Shown here piece after piece: positions 1-7,600 of a DNA stretch of 27,958 bases. Made by a program: the position numbers and the translations under genes. Position 1 is the first letter of the stretch. Each line of letters opens with the position of its first letter. The notes beneath the pieces are model-generated. The model was not told the origin of the DNA, made no database searches, and saw only the letters and a list, made by a program, of their open reading frames with translations. Origin of the DNA: JACKCP01 sp051744925 (lineage in GTDB: Bacteria > Desulfobacterota > Desulfobacteria > Desulfobacterales > JACKCP01); contig JBNJDM010000025.1 in assembly GCA_051744925.1 (NCBI GenBank), positions 1 to 27,958 on the forward strand. Direction: 5' to 3'.

Positions 1-1
1 A

Positions 2-175
2 TTAAGAAAACCGAAAGTTTCTGACCTGGCAAGTCTTTCTGAGGATGTAACAAGCTTAAAAGGATTCTGGAAAAATAAAGTTACAAGAATTTTGCTGGTT
101 GTTGTATTTACAAATCTTGGTAGTACAATCGGTACTTTTGCAGCTTTTCCGGCTCTTCTTAAAATTATGGGTTAA
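2..175 (+). CDS. TraB/PrgY-family membrane protein, C-terminal end (partial)
   Basis: The gene enters from the left edge and only its last 57 codons plus TAA are present. The tail reads as a basic juxtamembrane stretch (WKNKVTRILL), then a hydrophobic segment containing TNLGSTIGTFAAFPALL, ending KIMG. This combination, an NKVTR-type turn followed by a TNLGSxIGT membrane helix, resembles the C-terminus of TraB/PrgY ('pheromone shutdown') family proteins, whose catalytic-like domain would lie outside the window. The family is widespread but its cellular role in most bacteria is unclear. A strong hairpin follows 17 bases after the stop. The assignment is from memory of the family C-terminus and the catalytic part cannot be checked; another multi-pass membrane protein is possible. 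Confidence 0.6.
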   Translation, partial: LRKPKVSDLASLSEDVTSLKGFWKNKVTRILLVVVFTNLGSTIGTFAAFPALLKIMG

Positions 176-192
176 AGCAGGCCAAAGTTTAC

Positions 193-230
193 AAAAAAAG
201 CCCGGAAATTAATCTCCCGGGCTTTTTTTT
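193..230. terminator. Bidirectional intrinsic terminator
   Basis: Left arm AAAAAAAGCCCGG (193-205) pairs with right arm CCGGGCTTTTTTTT (from 217) around a loop of about 11 bases. A GC core flanked by A and T runs gives a U-tract on either strand. It lies between the plus-strand TraB-family gene and the minus-strand chemoreceptor, which converge here, so it can end both transcripts. Confidence 0.9.
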
Positions 231-295
231 TATTTAAAAAATAAATTTAAAATCTATACACAAATTTATGCCAGCACAAATTATCAGATTAAATA

Positions 296-2362
296 TTAAA
301 CTTTATATCCTTTAAGCATCTCTTCAATCTCTTCTGAAAGCTGTGAAAGCTCTTGCACGGTTTCCTGAACCTGGGCACTTGCTTTTTCAACTTCTGCTGA
401 AGATGTACTAACATCCATGATATCTTTTGAAATATCTCCTGCTACATTTTTCATTTCACTGCTCTGATTGGAAGCCTCGTTAACCATATCAGTAGCAGTA
501 TTAACGTTTGAAGAGACTTCAGTGATTGCAGAGGTCTGCTCTTCGATTGCAGATGCAATTGCGGAAACAATGTCATTGACATTCTGAATTCCTTTTACAA
601 TAGACCCTATATCAGCTTCAGCCTTTTCTGATGCAGACTGAATACCTTCTATTCTTTTACTTATATCTTCTGTGGCACTTGCTGTCTGAGAAGCAAGATC
701 CTTTATTTCTCCTGCAACAACAGCAAAACCCTTTCCTGCCTCACCTGCCCTTGCAGCCTCAATTGTTGCATTAAGTGCAAGAAGATTTGTCTGATCTGAA
801 ATATTGCTGATAGTTTCTGTTACCTTACCTATTTCTGTAGCAGCTTCCCCTAGCTCTTTCATGACTTTTGCAAAGTTTTCTGCCTGTTTTACTGATTCTT
901 CAGTACTTTTGTTTGCAGAAGAAGTATTATCTGCAATTTCTGAAATAGTAGATGTCATCTCTTCCATTGCAGAAGCAACAGAGTTCAAGTTACCAGCTGA
1001 GTTCTCCATTTTTTCAGCCATTGATTCTGCTGAAGCTGTAAGCTCTTCAGTAGCAGCTGCAACTGTATCTGAACTTTTGCTTGATGCCTTGGCTCCTTTA
1101 GCTGTCTCATCGGATACAGAAGAAAGCTCGGTAGATGATGAAGCAAGTGTTGAAACACCTTTATTAAGATTGGTAAATATCTGCCTTAAAGCAGTTGTCA
1201 TTTCATTGATCTGACGACCCATCTCTCCTAGTTCATCTTTTTGCTCAAGAAGGTTTTGGGGAACATTCTTTGTCATATCACCTTCTGATATTGCCTTGAA
1301 TAACAAGCTGCTCTGCATAAGAGGTTTAACTATACTTCTTGTTATTATAATACCGAATAAAACAGCAAATAAAAATCCTGCGAAAAGGGCTGCAACAGAA
1401 GTCTTCATATTCGATTCTGCCTGCTTTTGAGCTTCTATTCTCTCATTTTCAGCAATTTGAAGGTTAATATTTTTTACATTATTAAGATGTTCAAGAGTAT
1501 CTTCCTGTGCTTTTACAGCATCTACCATTGCAAGACTGCTCATTTCATCAAGGAGCATATATGAATTAAAGCCTTCATCTATAAGTTCACTAAATCCATC
1601 CATTATCTCCTGAATATATACCTGAGTCTCATTATTAAAGATCTGTATTGCTAAATCTTTATTATTTTCTGCAACAGCATTTTTGATCTTTTGAATACTT
1701 TCATGAAAGGCTGTATGAGGTGCCCTCAGTTTTTCGATAATCTCATTAAGATTACTGTTTTCAGTGGAAAAATCATCAAGCCAGAAACCAAAGTTGCAAG
1801 CAGTCGGGTCTCCGCCGCCTTCGAAACTTTTATCTGAATAAATATATTCAAGAACTTTATCTAATAAAATATAATGATCTCCACGAAACATCTGAAGCCT
1901 GTTCATAAGCCGGTTCGGATTTAAAATTGAACTTTGCTCAAAATCTTTTGATATCTCAAAAAACTCATCATTTACTTTTTTCCACTCTCCGAGATGCTCT
2001 TTAAAAAGTTTCCATTGCTTGGCTTCTTTTGCTGTATGGGGGAGTTTTTCATATCTTTCCATTGCTGCAACATAAGCATCTCTTGCCTGCTTAATTCTTT
2101 CATACTGCTTTTTTCTTGTCTGCATATCGTTTTCAGGGTTAAGAAGAGTTCTCTGGGCGGTAATAACATTTTCAAACTCATACTGCATTGTAAGAACAGC
2201 TGTTAAAGAAGGGAGCCTTACATTAGCTATCTCTGTTACAGTTTTACTGCTTTCCTTTGCAGCAAAATACCCCAGCCCACCTGTTAAAACAATAATCAAA
2301 GTAAGGACACCAAAGCCTATGGCCATCCTTGTCCCTACTTTTAAATTACTCAAAAGTTTCAT
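296..2362 (-). CDS. Methyl-accepting chemotaxis protein with extracytoplasmic CZB-like sensor
   Basis: This 688-residue transmembrane chemoreceptor should signal to CheA/CheW. TM1 is about residues 13-35, the sensor region about 36-320, TM2 about 321-342, HAMP about 343-395, and the rest is a long helical signalling domain. The hairpin tip around 525-560 carries the conserved IEAARAGEAGKGFAVVA motif. In the sensor region H163, C189 (in CNFGFWLDD), H216 and H220 reproduce the 3-His/1-Cys arrangement and CxFGxWL signature of the chemoreceptor zinc-binding (CZB) domain. This copy lies between the two membrane helices and so outside the cytoplasm; most described CZB domains are cytoplasmic. The start ATG follows a G-rich ribosome-binding stretch (AGGGGGATGGG). 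I see no sigma-28 type promoter upstream. The ligand is inferred to be zinc or a zinc-linked redox cue such as hypochlorite. Confidence 0.93.
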   Translation of the reverse strand: MKLLSNLKVGTRMAIGFGVLTLIIVLTGGLGYFAAKESSKTVTEIANVRLPSLTAVLTMQYEFENVITAQRTLLNPENDMQTRKKQYERIKQARDAYVAAMERYEKLPHTAKEAKQWKLFKEHLGEWKKVNDEFFEISKDFEQSSILNPNRLMNRLQMFRGDHYILLDKVLEYIYSDKSFEGGGDPTACNFGFWLDDFSTENSNLNEIIEKLRAPHTAFHESIQKIKNAVAENNKDLAIQIFNNETQVYIQEIMDGFSELIDEGFNSYMLLDEMSSLAMVDAVKAQEDTLEHLNNVKNINLQIAENERIEAQKQAESNMKTSVAALFAGFLFAVLFGIIITRSIVKPLMQSSLLFKAISEGDMTKNVPQNLLEQKDELGEMGRQINEMTTALRQIFTNLNKGVSTLASSSTELSSVSDETAKGAKASSKSSDTVAAATEELTASAESMAEKMENSAGNLNSVASAMEEMTSTISEIADNTSSANKSTEESVKQAENFAKVMKELGEAATEIGKVTETISNISDQTNLLALNATIEAARAGEAGKGFAVVAGEIKDLASQTASATEDISKRIEGIQSASEKAEADIGSIVKGIQNVNDIVSAIASAIEEQTSAITEVSSNVNTATDMVNEASNQSSEMKNVAGDISKDIMDVSTSSAEVEKASAQVQETVQELSQLSEEIEEMLKGYKV

Positions 2363-2411
2363 CCCATCCCCCTGGTTTTGTTTTTCCGCAAAAAACAGAA
2401 AAAGAATTATT

Positions 2412-2555
2412 TAGTGATTGGCCGAAAACTAGAATTTTTTGTTCAGTTCAAGGCAGAAGAAAAATTTAACCGCAGGAATACTGGAGTATTTTGAGGATTA
2501 AATTTTGATTCTAACGCAGAACTGTGCAAAAAAGGCAGTTTTCGTTCAGCAACTA
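2412..2555 (+). repeat. Interspersed palindromic element, full copy 1 (144 bp)
   Basis: Bounded by TAGT (2412-2415) and ACTA (2552-2555). Matching inverted blocks keep register around a centre near 2483.5: CGAAAACT 2423-2430 with AGTTTTCG 2537-2544; TTTTTG 2436-2441 with CAAAAA 2527-2532; CAGTTC 2444-2449 with GAACTG 2519-2524; AAAATTTAA 2461-2469 with TTAAATTTT 2498-2506; AATACT 2477-2482 with AGTATT 2485-2490. The whole unit could fold as one long imperfect hairpin. The copy at 11629-11772, in the opposite orientation, differs at 2 of 144 positions. It sits in the 363-base gap between the chemoreceptor and purN. I see no other feature in that gap. Confidence 0.9.
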
Positions 2556-2725
2556 TTTAAAAGCTTTTATCTGAATCTTAGTTAAAGTTACTTTTAAATT
2601 TCATATACAATGTTCAGAACTTATATAACAAATTACTATAAGTGTTGCCCGTGTTCAAATCTTATTTTAACATCAGTTATTAATAAAATAAATTTACTAA
2701 AAATGTAAACATCTAAAAACCGATA

Positions 2726-3496
2726 TTAAACAATCTCAACTATTTTTCTTTTTTCAATTCGGCCGTTTTTCAAAACCCTTGAATTTTCTTTTATTAAAAG
2801 CTTTTCCCTGCAGAAAAGATCAACAGCTTCAGGGTATGCTTCCCATTCCAGTTTAATCCCTTTTTTCTTTACATCTTCAAGAGTATCTCCCGGAAGAATA
2901 TCAAAAGATTTCTGAATAATAACAGGGCCGCTGTCAGTTCCGTAATCAACAAAATGCACTGTGCATCCACCTTTTTTGCATCCATAGAAAAAAGTATCTT
3001 TATAACCATCCACACCCGGAAAAGAAGGAAGAAGTGCCGGATGAATATTCATTATTCTCGGATCAAAAGGATCGGGTGAAAATCTGTCTATAAAATAAGG
3101 TGTAAGAGTTTTCATATAGCCTGCAAGAATGAGCAGATCAGGTTTGTATTGAAAAAGTTTGTCAAGAAGCTCTTTTTCCGCAGCAGCCCTTGTTTTTAAA
3201 AACCTTTCTCTGTTTTTTGACGGAACAAATGAGATTTTACGGTCTATCTCTTCATAATTAAAATCAGAAGGAAGAATAAATGATTTTTCATCTTCATCGT
3301 ATCTGGTCCCTGCTTTTTTATAGTCAACAGTAAAAACAGGTATATCTTTTTTCAAAGCATAATTTAATCCGGAAGCATCTGAATTGTCGCTTCCGACGCA
3401 GGTTATTTCTGCATCGATTTCATTGTTAAAACATTTTTCAGCAATAACTTCTGCATTTGTGCCAGTACCTGATATTAAAACTGCAGCTTTTTTCAT
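2726..3496 (-). CDS. purN: Phosphoribosylglycinamide formyltransferase (PurN-type), with insertion
   Basis: The product is predicted to transfer a formyl group from 10-formyltetrahydrofolate to GAR, the third step of purine synthesis in the cytoplasm. It is 256 residues against about 212 for E. coli PurN. The N-terminal glycine loop SGTGTN (9-14) and the catalytic triad are present: N150 and H152 in MNIHPALLPSFPG and D188 in DYGTDSGPVI, equivalent to E. coli N106, H108 and D144. The offset of 44 residues reflects an insertion at about residues 60-110 rich in charged residues. The gene stands alone, divergent from the EAL-HDOD gene. No purine genes are adjacent. The family call is firm. Strict GAR activity, as opposed to a related formyltransferase role, is inferred from the conserved triad. 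Confidence 0.88.
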   Translation of the reverse strand: MKKAAVLISGTGTNAEVIAEKCFNNEIDAEITCVGSDNSDASGLNYALKKDIPVFTVDYKKAGTRYDEDEKSFILPSDFNYEEIDRKISFVPSKNRERFLKTRAAAEKELLDKLFQYKPDLLILAGYMKTLTPYFIDRFSPDPFDPRIMNIHPALLPSFPGVDGYKDTFFYGCKKGGCTVHFVDYGTDSGPVIIQKSFDILPGDTLEDVKKKGIKLEWEAYPEAVDLFCREKLLIKENSRVLKNGRIEKRKIVEIV

Positions 3497-3566
3497 TTAT
3501 AAAAAATCCTTTATTGTTTTTTTTCTTTTAACTTTATATTAATGTGATATTTAACAATTAACTTAC

Positions 3567-3586
3567 AATGAGGGTTGAAACTCATT
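3567..3586. promoter_or_regulatory. Inverted repeat in divergent intergenic region
   Basis: AATGAG (3567-3572) and CTCATT (3581-3586) form a perfect 6-bp inverted repeat with an 8-base spacer, between the divergent purN and EAL-HDOD starts. The position suits an operator, but no family can be named and it could be chance in AT-rich DNA. Confidence 0.25.
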
Positions 3587-3716
3587 ACAAAAAATAAGAC
3601 ATAATGCCGTTTTAGCAGATTTATTAAGTCATAGAACAATTAAAAACAAAATGACTCCTTTTTTACATTAATTAATTCTGCTGATTATAAAATTTGAAAG
3701 TATATTGCAATATCTT

Positions 3717-4937
3717 ATGGAAATTTTTACCGCCAGACAACCTATCTTTAACAGAAATCTGGAAACCATTGCCTATGAAATTTTATTCCGCAGCGGTTAT
3801 CAAAATGCTATGCCGGAAATTGACGGAGATAAAGCTTCTTCACATGTTCTGACAAGTACATATCTGAATTTCGGAATTGAAGATCTTACTGGCGGTAAAA
3901 ACGCTTTTATAAATTTTACTGAAAACCTTATTTTAAGGCAGATACCCTTAATTTTTCCTAAAGAATCCATTGTTGTGGAAATACTTGAAAATGTTCCTCC
4001 GACAAAAGAGCTGATAACAGAATGTACAAGCCTTAAAAAAGACGGTTACAAAATAGCTCTTGACGACTTTATATACAGACCTGCCCTTGCTCCCCTTGTA
4101 GAGCTTGCAGACATAATAAAATTCGATTTCAGACAAACTCCTCCGGACCAGATATCAGACTTTATTTTAAGGCTTAAAAAAGAAGGTAAAACAATACTTG
4201 CAGAAAAAGTCGAGACTGAAGCTGAATTTAAAACTGCCTTTGATATGGGATTCGACCTTTTTCAGGGTTATTTTTTCTGTGTTCCTGAAATAATAAAAGG
4301 ACAGGATATACCTGCAAATAAAGTTCAACTTCTTCATATTATTGCAGAAATAAACAAAACTGATGCTGAAATGCATAAAATAGCTGATCTGATACAACAC
4401 GATGTAGGTCTTTCATATAAAATTCTCAGATATATAAATTCAGCCTATTACCGTCGACTTGAAAAAATATCTTCTATAAAAGACGCTGCACTGCTGATAG
4501 GCCTTGATGAACTTAAAAAGCTTGCGTCCCTGGTAGTTTTAACGCAGATAGAATCAAAAAAACAAAATGCTCTTCTTAAAAACTCTTCTGTAAGAGCAAA
4601 GTTCTGTGAGCTTATAGGTTATGAAATAAACAACTCCAAATTCCCGCCCAACTCTTTATTCACCATGGGCCTTTTTTCACACATAGACGCTCTTCTGGGT
4701 TATCCTATGGATAAAATTCTTTTTGAACTTCCCCTTACAGATGAAATAAAAAAAGCATACCTTGAAAAAAGAGGTCCTCTTTTTCCTGTTCTTGTTCTTG
4801 TATCCCTTTATGAGCAGGCAAAATGGCCCCAGGCTGCAGAGCTCACCGAAAAGTTAAGAATTAAGGAGAAAAGACTTCCTGAAATCTATATCGAAGCATG
4901 CAAATGGACAGACGAATCTTTAAAAAATCTTGGGTGA
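3717..4937 (+). CDS. EAL-HDOD (YuxH-type) regulatory protein
   Basis: A cytoplasmic signalling protein of 406 residues from ATG 3717. An in-frame TTG at 3705 would add four residues, but family members begin close to MxxFxARQPIF, so the ATG is preferred even though its ribosome site is weak. Residues 1 to about 190 match the EAL fold of YuxH proteins: ARQPIFNRNLETIAYEILFR at the start, then IALDDF, AEKVET and FQGYFF. The E-A-L triad is replaced by YEI and DDFG is missing, so c-di-GMP phosphodiesterase activity is unlikely. Residues from about 195 to 385 form an HDOD domain (DVGLSYKILRYINSAYY, ALLIGLDELKKLASL). Such proteins are thought to act as protein-protein signalling scaffolds. Single gene upstream of the trxA operon. 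Confidence 0.88.
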   Translation: MEIFTARQPIFNRNLETIAYEILFRSGYQNAMPEIDGDKASSHVLTSTYLNFGIEDLTGGKNAFINFTENLILRQIPLIFPKESIVVEILENVPPTKELITECTSLKKDGYKIALDDFIYRPALAPLVELADIIKFDFRQTPPDQISDFILRLKKEGKTILAEKVETEAEFKTAFDMGFDLFQGYFFCVPEIIKGQDIPANKVQLLHIIAEINKTDAEMHKIADLIQHDVGLSYKILRYINSAYYRRLEKISSIKDAALLIGLDELKKLASLVVLTQIESKKQNALLKNSSVRAKFCELIGYEINNSKFPPNSLFTMGLFSHIDALLGYPMDKILFELPLTDEIKKAYLEKRGPLFPVLVLVSLYEQAKWPQAAELTEKLRIKEKRLPEIYIEACKWTDESLKNLG

Positions 4938-4994
4938 TATTGTAACCTAAAAATATTTTTTAACTCAAAACAGACTAAAGTTGGCCAAGTTTGA

Positions 4995-5023
4995 TTGACA
5001 TAGGCGAATATGGTTTTTATTAT
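4995..5023 (+). promoter_or_regulatory. Sigma-70 type promoter of trxA-trxB-bamD
   Basis: TTGACA (4995-5000), a 17-base spacer and TATTAT (5018-5023): a consensus -35 and a 5/6 -10. It lies about 60 bases before the trxA start and is the best promoter in this part of the window. Confidence 0.8.
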
Positions 5024-5086
5024 GTTAAAATATAATATATACAGAACATGAGATTAATTTAAATTTATAAAGGAAAGGACACAGAA

Positions 5087-5413
5087 ATGGCGGATAACGT
5101 ATTGGAAATAGGAGATACAAGTTTTGAAGAAGAGGTAATTAAATCTGAAAAACCTGTTCTTGTTGATTTCTGGGCTCCATGGTGCGGACCGTGCAGAGCT
5201 ATAGCACCTGCTGTGGAAGAACTTGCCGAAACCTACGGCGACAAAATAAAATTCTGCAAATGTAATGTTGATGAAAACCCGGTATCTCCTGGTAAATATG
5301 AAATAAAAGCAATACCGACTCTTATTTTCTTCAAAAACGGAGAAATTGCAGAACAGCAGACAGGTCTTGTTAAAAAAGAGCAGCTTGAAGAATTAATCAA
5401 TAAGCTAACATAA
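5087..5413 (+). CDS. trxA: Thioredoxin
   Basis: A small cytoplasmic dithiol-disulfide oxidoreductase of 108 residues, the usual thioredoxin length. The active site is WCGPC at residues 32-36 within VDFWAPWCGPCR, and the cis-proline loop is AIPTLIFF. The ribosome-binding stretch AAAGGAAAGGAC precedes ATG 5087. It is followed after 20 bases by trxB, its electron donor, in one operon driven by the promoter at 4995-5023. It probably supplies reducing power to enzymes such as ribonucleotide reductase. No unusual residues seen. Confidence 0.97.
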   Translation: MADNVLEIGDTSFEEEVIKSEKPVLVDFWAPWCGPCRAIAPAVEELAETYGDKIKFCKCNVDENPVSPGKYEIKAIPTLIFFKNGEIAEQQTGLVKKEQLEELINKLT

Positions 5414-5433
5414 AAAAAGTTTAGGGCAATAAC

Positions 5434-6360
5434 ATGGAAAAAAATGATTACGATGTAGTAATCATAGGCGGAGGCCCTGCAGGACTGACAGCCGGAATTT
5501 ATGCAAAAAGAGCCGGACTCTCGGCTCTTCTTGCTGAAAAACACACTCCGGGCGGACAGATAATGGTCACAGACTGGATTGAAAATTATCCAGGGTTTCC
5601 AGACGGGCTTGCCGGATATGATCTGACTATGAAAATGGAGCAGCAGGCTAAAAATTTCGGACTTGAAATTGTTCAGGCTGATGTTGAAAGTATAAAAAAA
5701 GAAAATAAAGTTAAAGAAATTGTTTTTTCAGATAAAACAATTACGGCTAAGTCTGTAATAATTGCTTCAGGCTGTTCTCCAAGAAGCCTTGGAGTACCCG
5801 GAGAAAATACATTATTCGGAAAAGGGGTTTCCACCTGTGCAACCTGCGATGCAATGTTTTTCAGAGATATGGATGTAGTTGCAGTCGGAGGCGGAGATAC
5901 AGCAGTACAGGAAGCTCTGTTCCTTACAAAATTTGTGAACAAAGTATATCTTGTACACAGAAGAGATAAGCTCAGAGCAGCTAAAATGCTCCAGGACAGA
6001 GCTTTTGCCAATGATAAAATAGAGTTTGTATGGGACAGTGTTGCTGAATCGATTAACGGAGAAAAAGGCGTTGAATCTGTAGATGTTAAAAATGTCAAAA
6101 CAGGTGAAACCAGAAATATTAAGGCTCAGGGCTGTTTCATATGGGTTGGGACTATTCCGAACACAGAATTTTTAAACAACGATATAAAAGTCGATGATCA
6201 GGGTTTCATAATTACTGACAGCAGTATGAAAACATCTGTAGAAGGTATTTTTGCTGCAGGCGATGTAAGAAATACTCCTCTCAGACAGGTGGCTACAGCT
6301 GTGGGAGATGCTGCTATTGCAGCCATTGAAGCTGATCAGTATATTGAAAGTTGCAAATAA
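5434..6360 (+). CDS. trxB: Thioredoxin reductase
   Basis: A 308-residue FAD- and NADPH-dependent flavoenzyme that reduces thioredoxin. The FAD-binding motif is IIGGGPAG (10-17), the redox-active disulfide is CATC (C135, C138), the nucleotide-binding motif is VGGGDTA (151-157), and HRRDKLRA (175-182) is the NADPH-preference signature. A C-terminal FAAGDV motif completes the FAD site. Length and domain order match the low-molecular-weight bacterial class. It is cotranscribed with trxA, and its TAA overlaps the next gene's ATG (TAATG), suggesting translational coupling to bamD. Confidence 0.97.
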   Translation: MEKNDYDVVIIGGGPAGLTAGIYAKRAGLSALLAEKHTPGGQIMVTDWIENYPGFPDGLAGYDLTMKMEQQAKNFGLEIVQADVESIKKENKVKEIVFSDKTITAKSVIIASGCSPRSLGVPGENTLFGKGVSTCATCDAMFFRDMDVVAVGGGDTAVQEALFLTKFVNKVYLVHRRDKLRAAKMLQDRAFANDKIEFVWDSVAESINGEKGVESVDVKNVKTGETRNIKAQGCFIWVGTIPNTEFLNNDIKVDDQGFIITDSSMKTSVEGIFAAGDVRNTPLRQVATAVGDAAIAAIEADQYIESCK

Positions 6361-7016
6361 TGAAAAAAATTTTTTTAGTATTAATCATTTTAGCAATTAC
6401 GTCGGGGTGCGGTCTTTTTCATAAAGATACAGAAAAAACTGCTACTGAGCTTCTTGCAGAAGCAAGAATCGAATATCAGGATGAAGATTACAGAGATGCG
6501 ATTGAATTATTTCAGCAGCTTATAAACTGGTACCCTTTCAGTAAACATGTTACAGAAGCTGAAATTAAAATTGCAGATGCATATTTTGAAATGGAAAAAT
6601 ATAATGAGGCAATAAGAGCTTACAATTCCTTTGAAAGGCTGCATCCTCTTAATCCTGAAGCTGAAAAAGCATCATTTCGGATTGCACAGTCATTTTACAA
6701 ACAGGTCTATTCCATAGATCGTGATCAGACAAATACCAGGGAAGCGTTAAAGCATTTTAACAGATTTCTTAAAAGCTACCCCGATTCAAAGTATTCCAAA
6801 AAAGCTGAAGAAAAAGCAAAAGACTGTATAAGAAGACTGGCTGATTCTGAGCTCTATGTCGGAAACTTCTATTTTAAACAGGAAGCATTTGAAGCTGCAG
6901 AGCAAAGATTTAATAATATCATTAAAAATTATCCTGAAACTGATGCAGCTGAAAAAGCAGAAGAAAAATTAAAACAGATTGCAAATAAGAAAGAAAAAAA
7001 AGCAGACGATGAATAA
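6360..7016 (+). CDS. bamD: Outer membrane assembly lipoprotein BamD (ComL/YfiO)
   Basis: A component of the BAM complex that inserts beta-barrel proteins in the outer membrane. The start is ATG 6360, overlapping the trxB stop as TAATG, giving 218 residues; an upstream in-frame TTG at 6351 is less likely. A short lipoprotein signal (KKIFLVLIILAITSGC) ends in a lipobox with C17 as the lipidated residue. It is followed by tetratricopeptide-like repeats, each with the Y-x-DAI/EAI-x-F/Y pattern (DYRDAIELFQQLI, KYNEAIRAYNSF, AFEAAEQRFNNII). The C-terminus is lysine-rich. The presence of BamD indicates an outer membrane. Coupling to the thioredoxin genes is unusual to the eye but may only reflect operon packing. 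Confidence 0.9.
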   Translation: MKKIFLVLIILAITSGCGLFHKDTEKTATELLAEARIEYQDEDYRDAIELFQQLINWYPFSKHVTEAEIKIADAYFEMEKYNEAIRAYNSFERLHPLNPEAEKASFRIAQSFYKQVYSIDRDQTNTREALKHFNRFLKSYPDSKYSKKAEEKAKDCIRRLADSELYVGNFYFKQEAFEAAEQRFNNIIKNYPETDAAEKAEEKLKQIANKKEKKADDE

Positions 7017-7079
7017 AAATTACAAAAAATTTGTGATTTGAGCTGCTTACAAAATCATTAAGGATAAGAAGATACTCTA

Positions 7080-7133
7080 TATAGTTGCTGATAAAAAATT
7101 ATATTTTTTATTAAGCAGCTATATATTTTTTTT
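7080..7133 (+). terminator. Intrinsic terminator of trxA-trxB-bamD
   Basis: A stem of about 20 bp (7080-7123), with an inner perfect 9+3+9 dyad at 7091-7111 and outer arms TATAGTTGCT and AGCAGCTATA including one G-U pair. It is followed by T-run 7126-7133. AT-rich but long. The outer arm TAGTTGCTG matches the end of the interspersed element. The 301-base gap to rpmB contains only this, the rpmB promoter and the rpmB leader. Confidence 0.8.
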
Positions 7134-7161
7134 AAGATAAATATTTATATCAAGTTATCTA

Positions 7162-7188
7162 TTTACAGATCTGTGATTTTGATATAAT
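7162..7188 (+). promoter_or_regulatory. Promoter of rpmB
   Basis: Perfect -10 TATAAT (7183-7188) with the extended TGN motif just before it, and a TTTACA -35-like box at 7162-7167 with a short 15-base spacer. It would give a leader of about 120 bases before rpmB. Confidence 0.65.
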
Positions 7189-7200
7189 AGTCTTTTTTTG

Positions 7201-7289
7201 TGAAACCTAAACTGAGGGTTTCATATTTAAATTTTTTTTATACGGAATAATAATACTAACCTCACGGAATTTAAAAATTTCCCGGAGGT
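7201..7289 (+). promoter_or_regulatory. Structured rpmB leader (two hairpins)
   Basis: Hairpin A is TGAAACC (7201-7207) with GGTTTCA (7217-7223), followed about 9 bases later by a T-run. Hairpin B is ACCTC (7259-7263) with GAGGT (7285-7289), extended inside by GGAA/TTCC. The 3' arm of B contains a GGAGGT stretch with no start codon after it; the real rpmB ribosome site is AAGGAG at 7304-7309. Ribosomal protein mRNAs are often autoregulated through such leaders, but I recognise no known motif here. Confidence 0.4.
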
Positions 7290-7317
7290 CACTTAAATAA
7301 AGTAAGGAGAGCTTCAA

Positions 7318-7509
7318 ATGTCTAAAAAATGTGATATATGCGGCAAAAAACCGATGGTAGGAAACAACATAAGTCATGCTCATAATGTTAATAAAAGACG
7401 CTTTAACCCAAATATTCAAAGTGTAAGAGCTTTATATGAAGGAAGTGTTAAAAAAATCCAGGCATGCACAAACTGCATTAAATCAGGTAAAGTAATAAAA
7501 TCAAGCTAA
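7318..7509 (+). CDS. rpmB: 50S ribosomal protein L28
   Basis: A 63-residue large-subunit protein. The N-terminus SKKCDICGKKPMVGNNISHAHN is typical of bacterial L28, and CDIC (5-8) with CTNC near the C-terminus makes a four-cysteine zinc-binding form. AAGGAG at 7304-7309 sets the ATG. It is monocistronic, with its own promoter and leader, and converges on the (p)ppGpp synthetase gene. The usual partner rpmG is not present. Confidence 0.96.
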   Translation: MSKKCDICGKKPMVGNNISHAHNVNKRRFNPNIQSVRALYEGSVKKIQACTNCIKSGKVIKSS

Positions 7510-7559
7510 CCGGAAAATAATTCAAAAATTTTTGTACTCACAAAAATTTTGTTCCCGGT
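7509..7559 (+). other. Stem-loop after rpmB
   Basis: ACCGG (7509-7513) pairs with CCGGT (7555-7559), enclosing CAAAAATTTTTG (7523-7534) that pairs with CAAAAATTTTG (7541-7551). No clear U-tract follows, so it may stabilise the 3' end or help the terminator at 7601-7644. Confidence 0.4.
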
Positions 7560-7600
7560 AACTTTCTTCTGCCTGAGAAATCTCTCTTACCTGAGATTTT

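Noticed and set aside
804..1214. Open frame of 136 codons opposite the chemoreceptor
   Set aside because: It is an antisense shadow of the Ser/Ala/Glu-rich signalling helices, with no homology or ribosome site.
2408..2562. CRISPR-like repeat units
   Set aside because: The copies are 144 bp, dispersed and palindromic, without regular spacers or cas genes.
5673..6098. Open frame of 141 codons opposite trxB
   Set aside because: Antisense shadow; the plus-strand trxB is complete and conserved.
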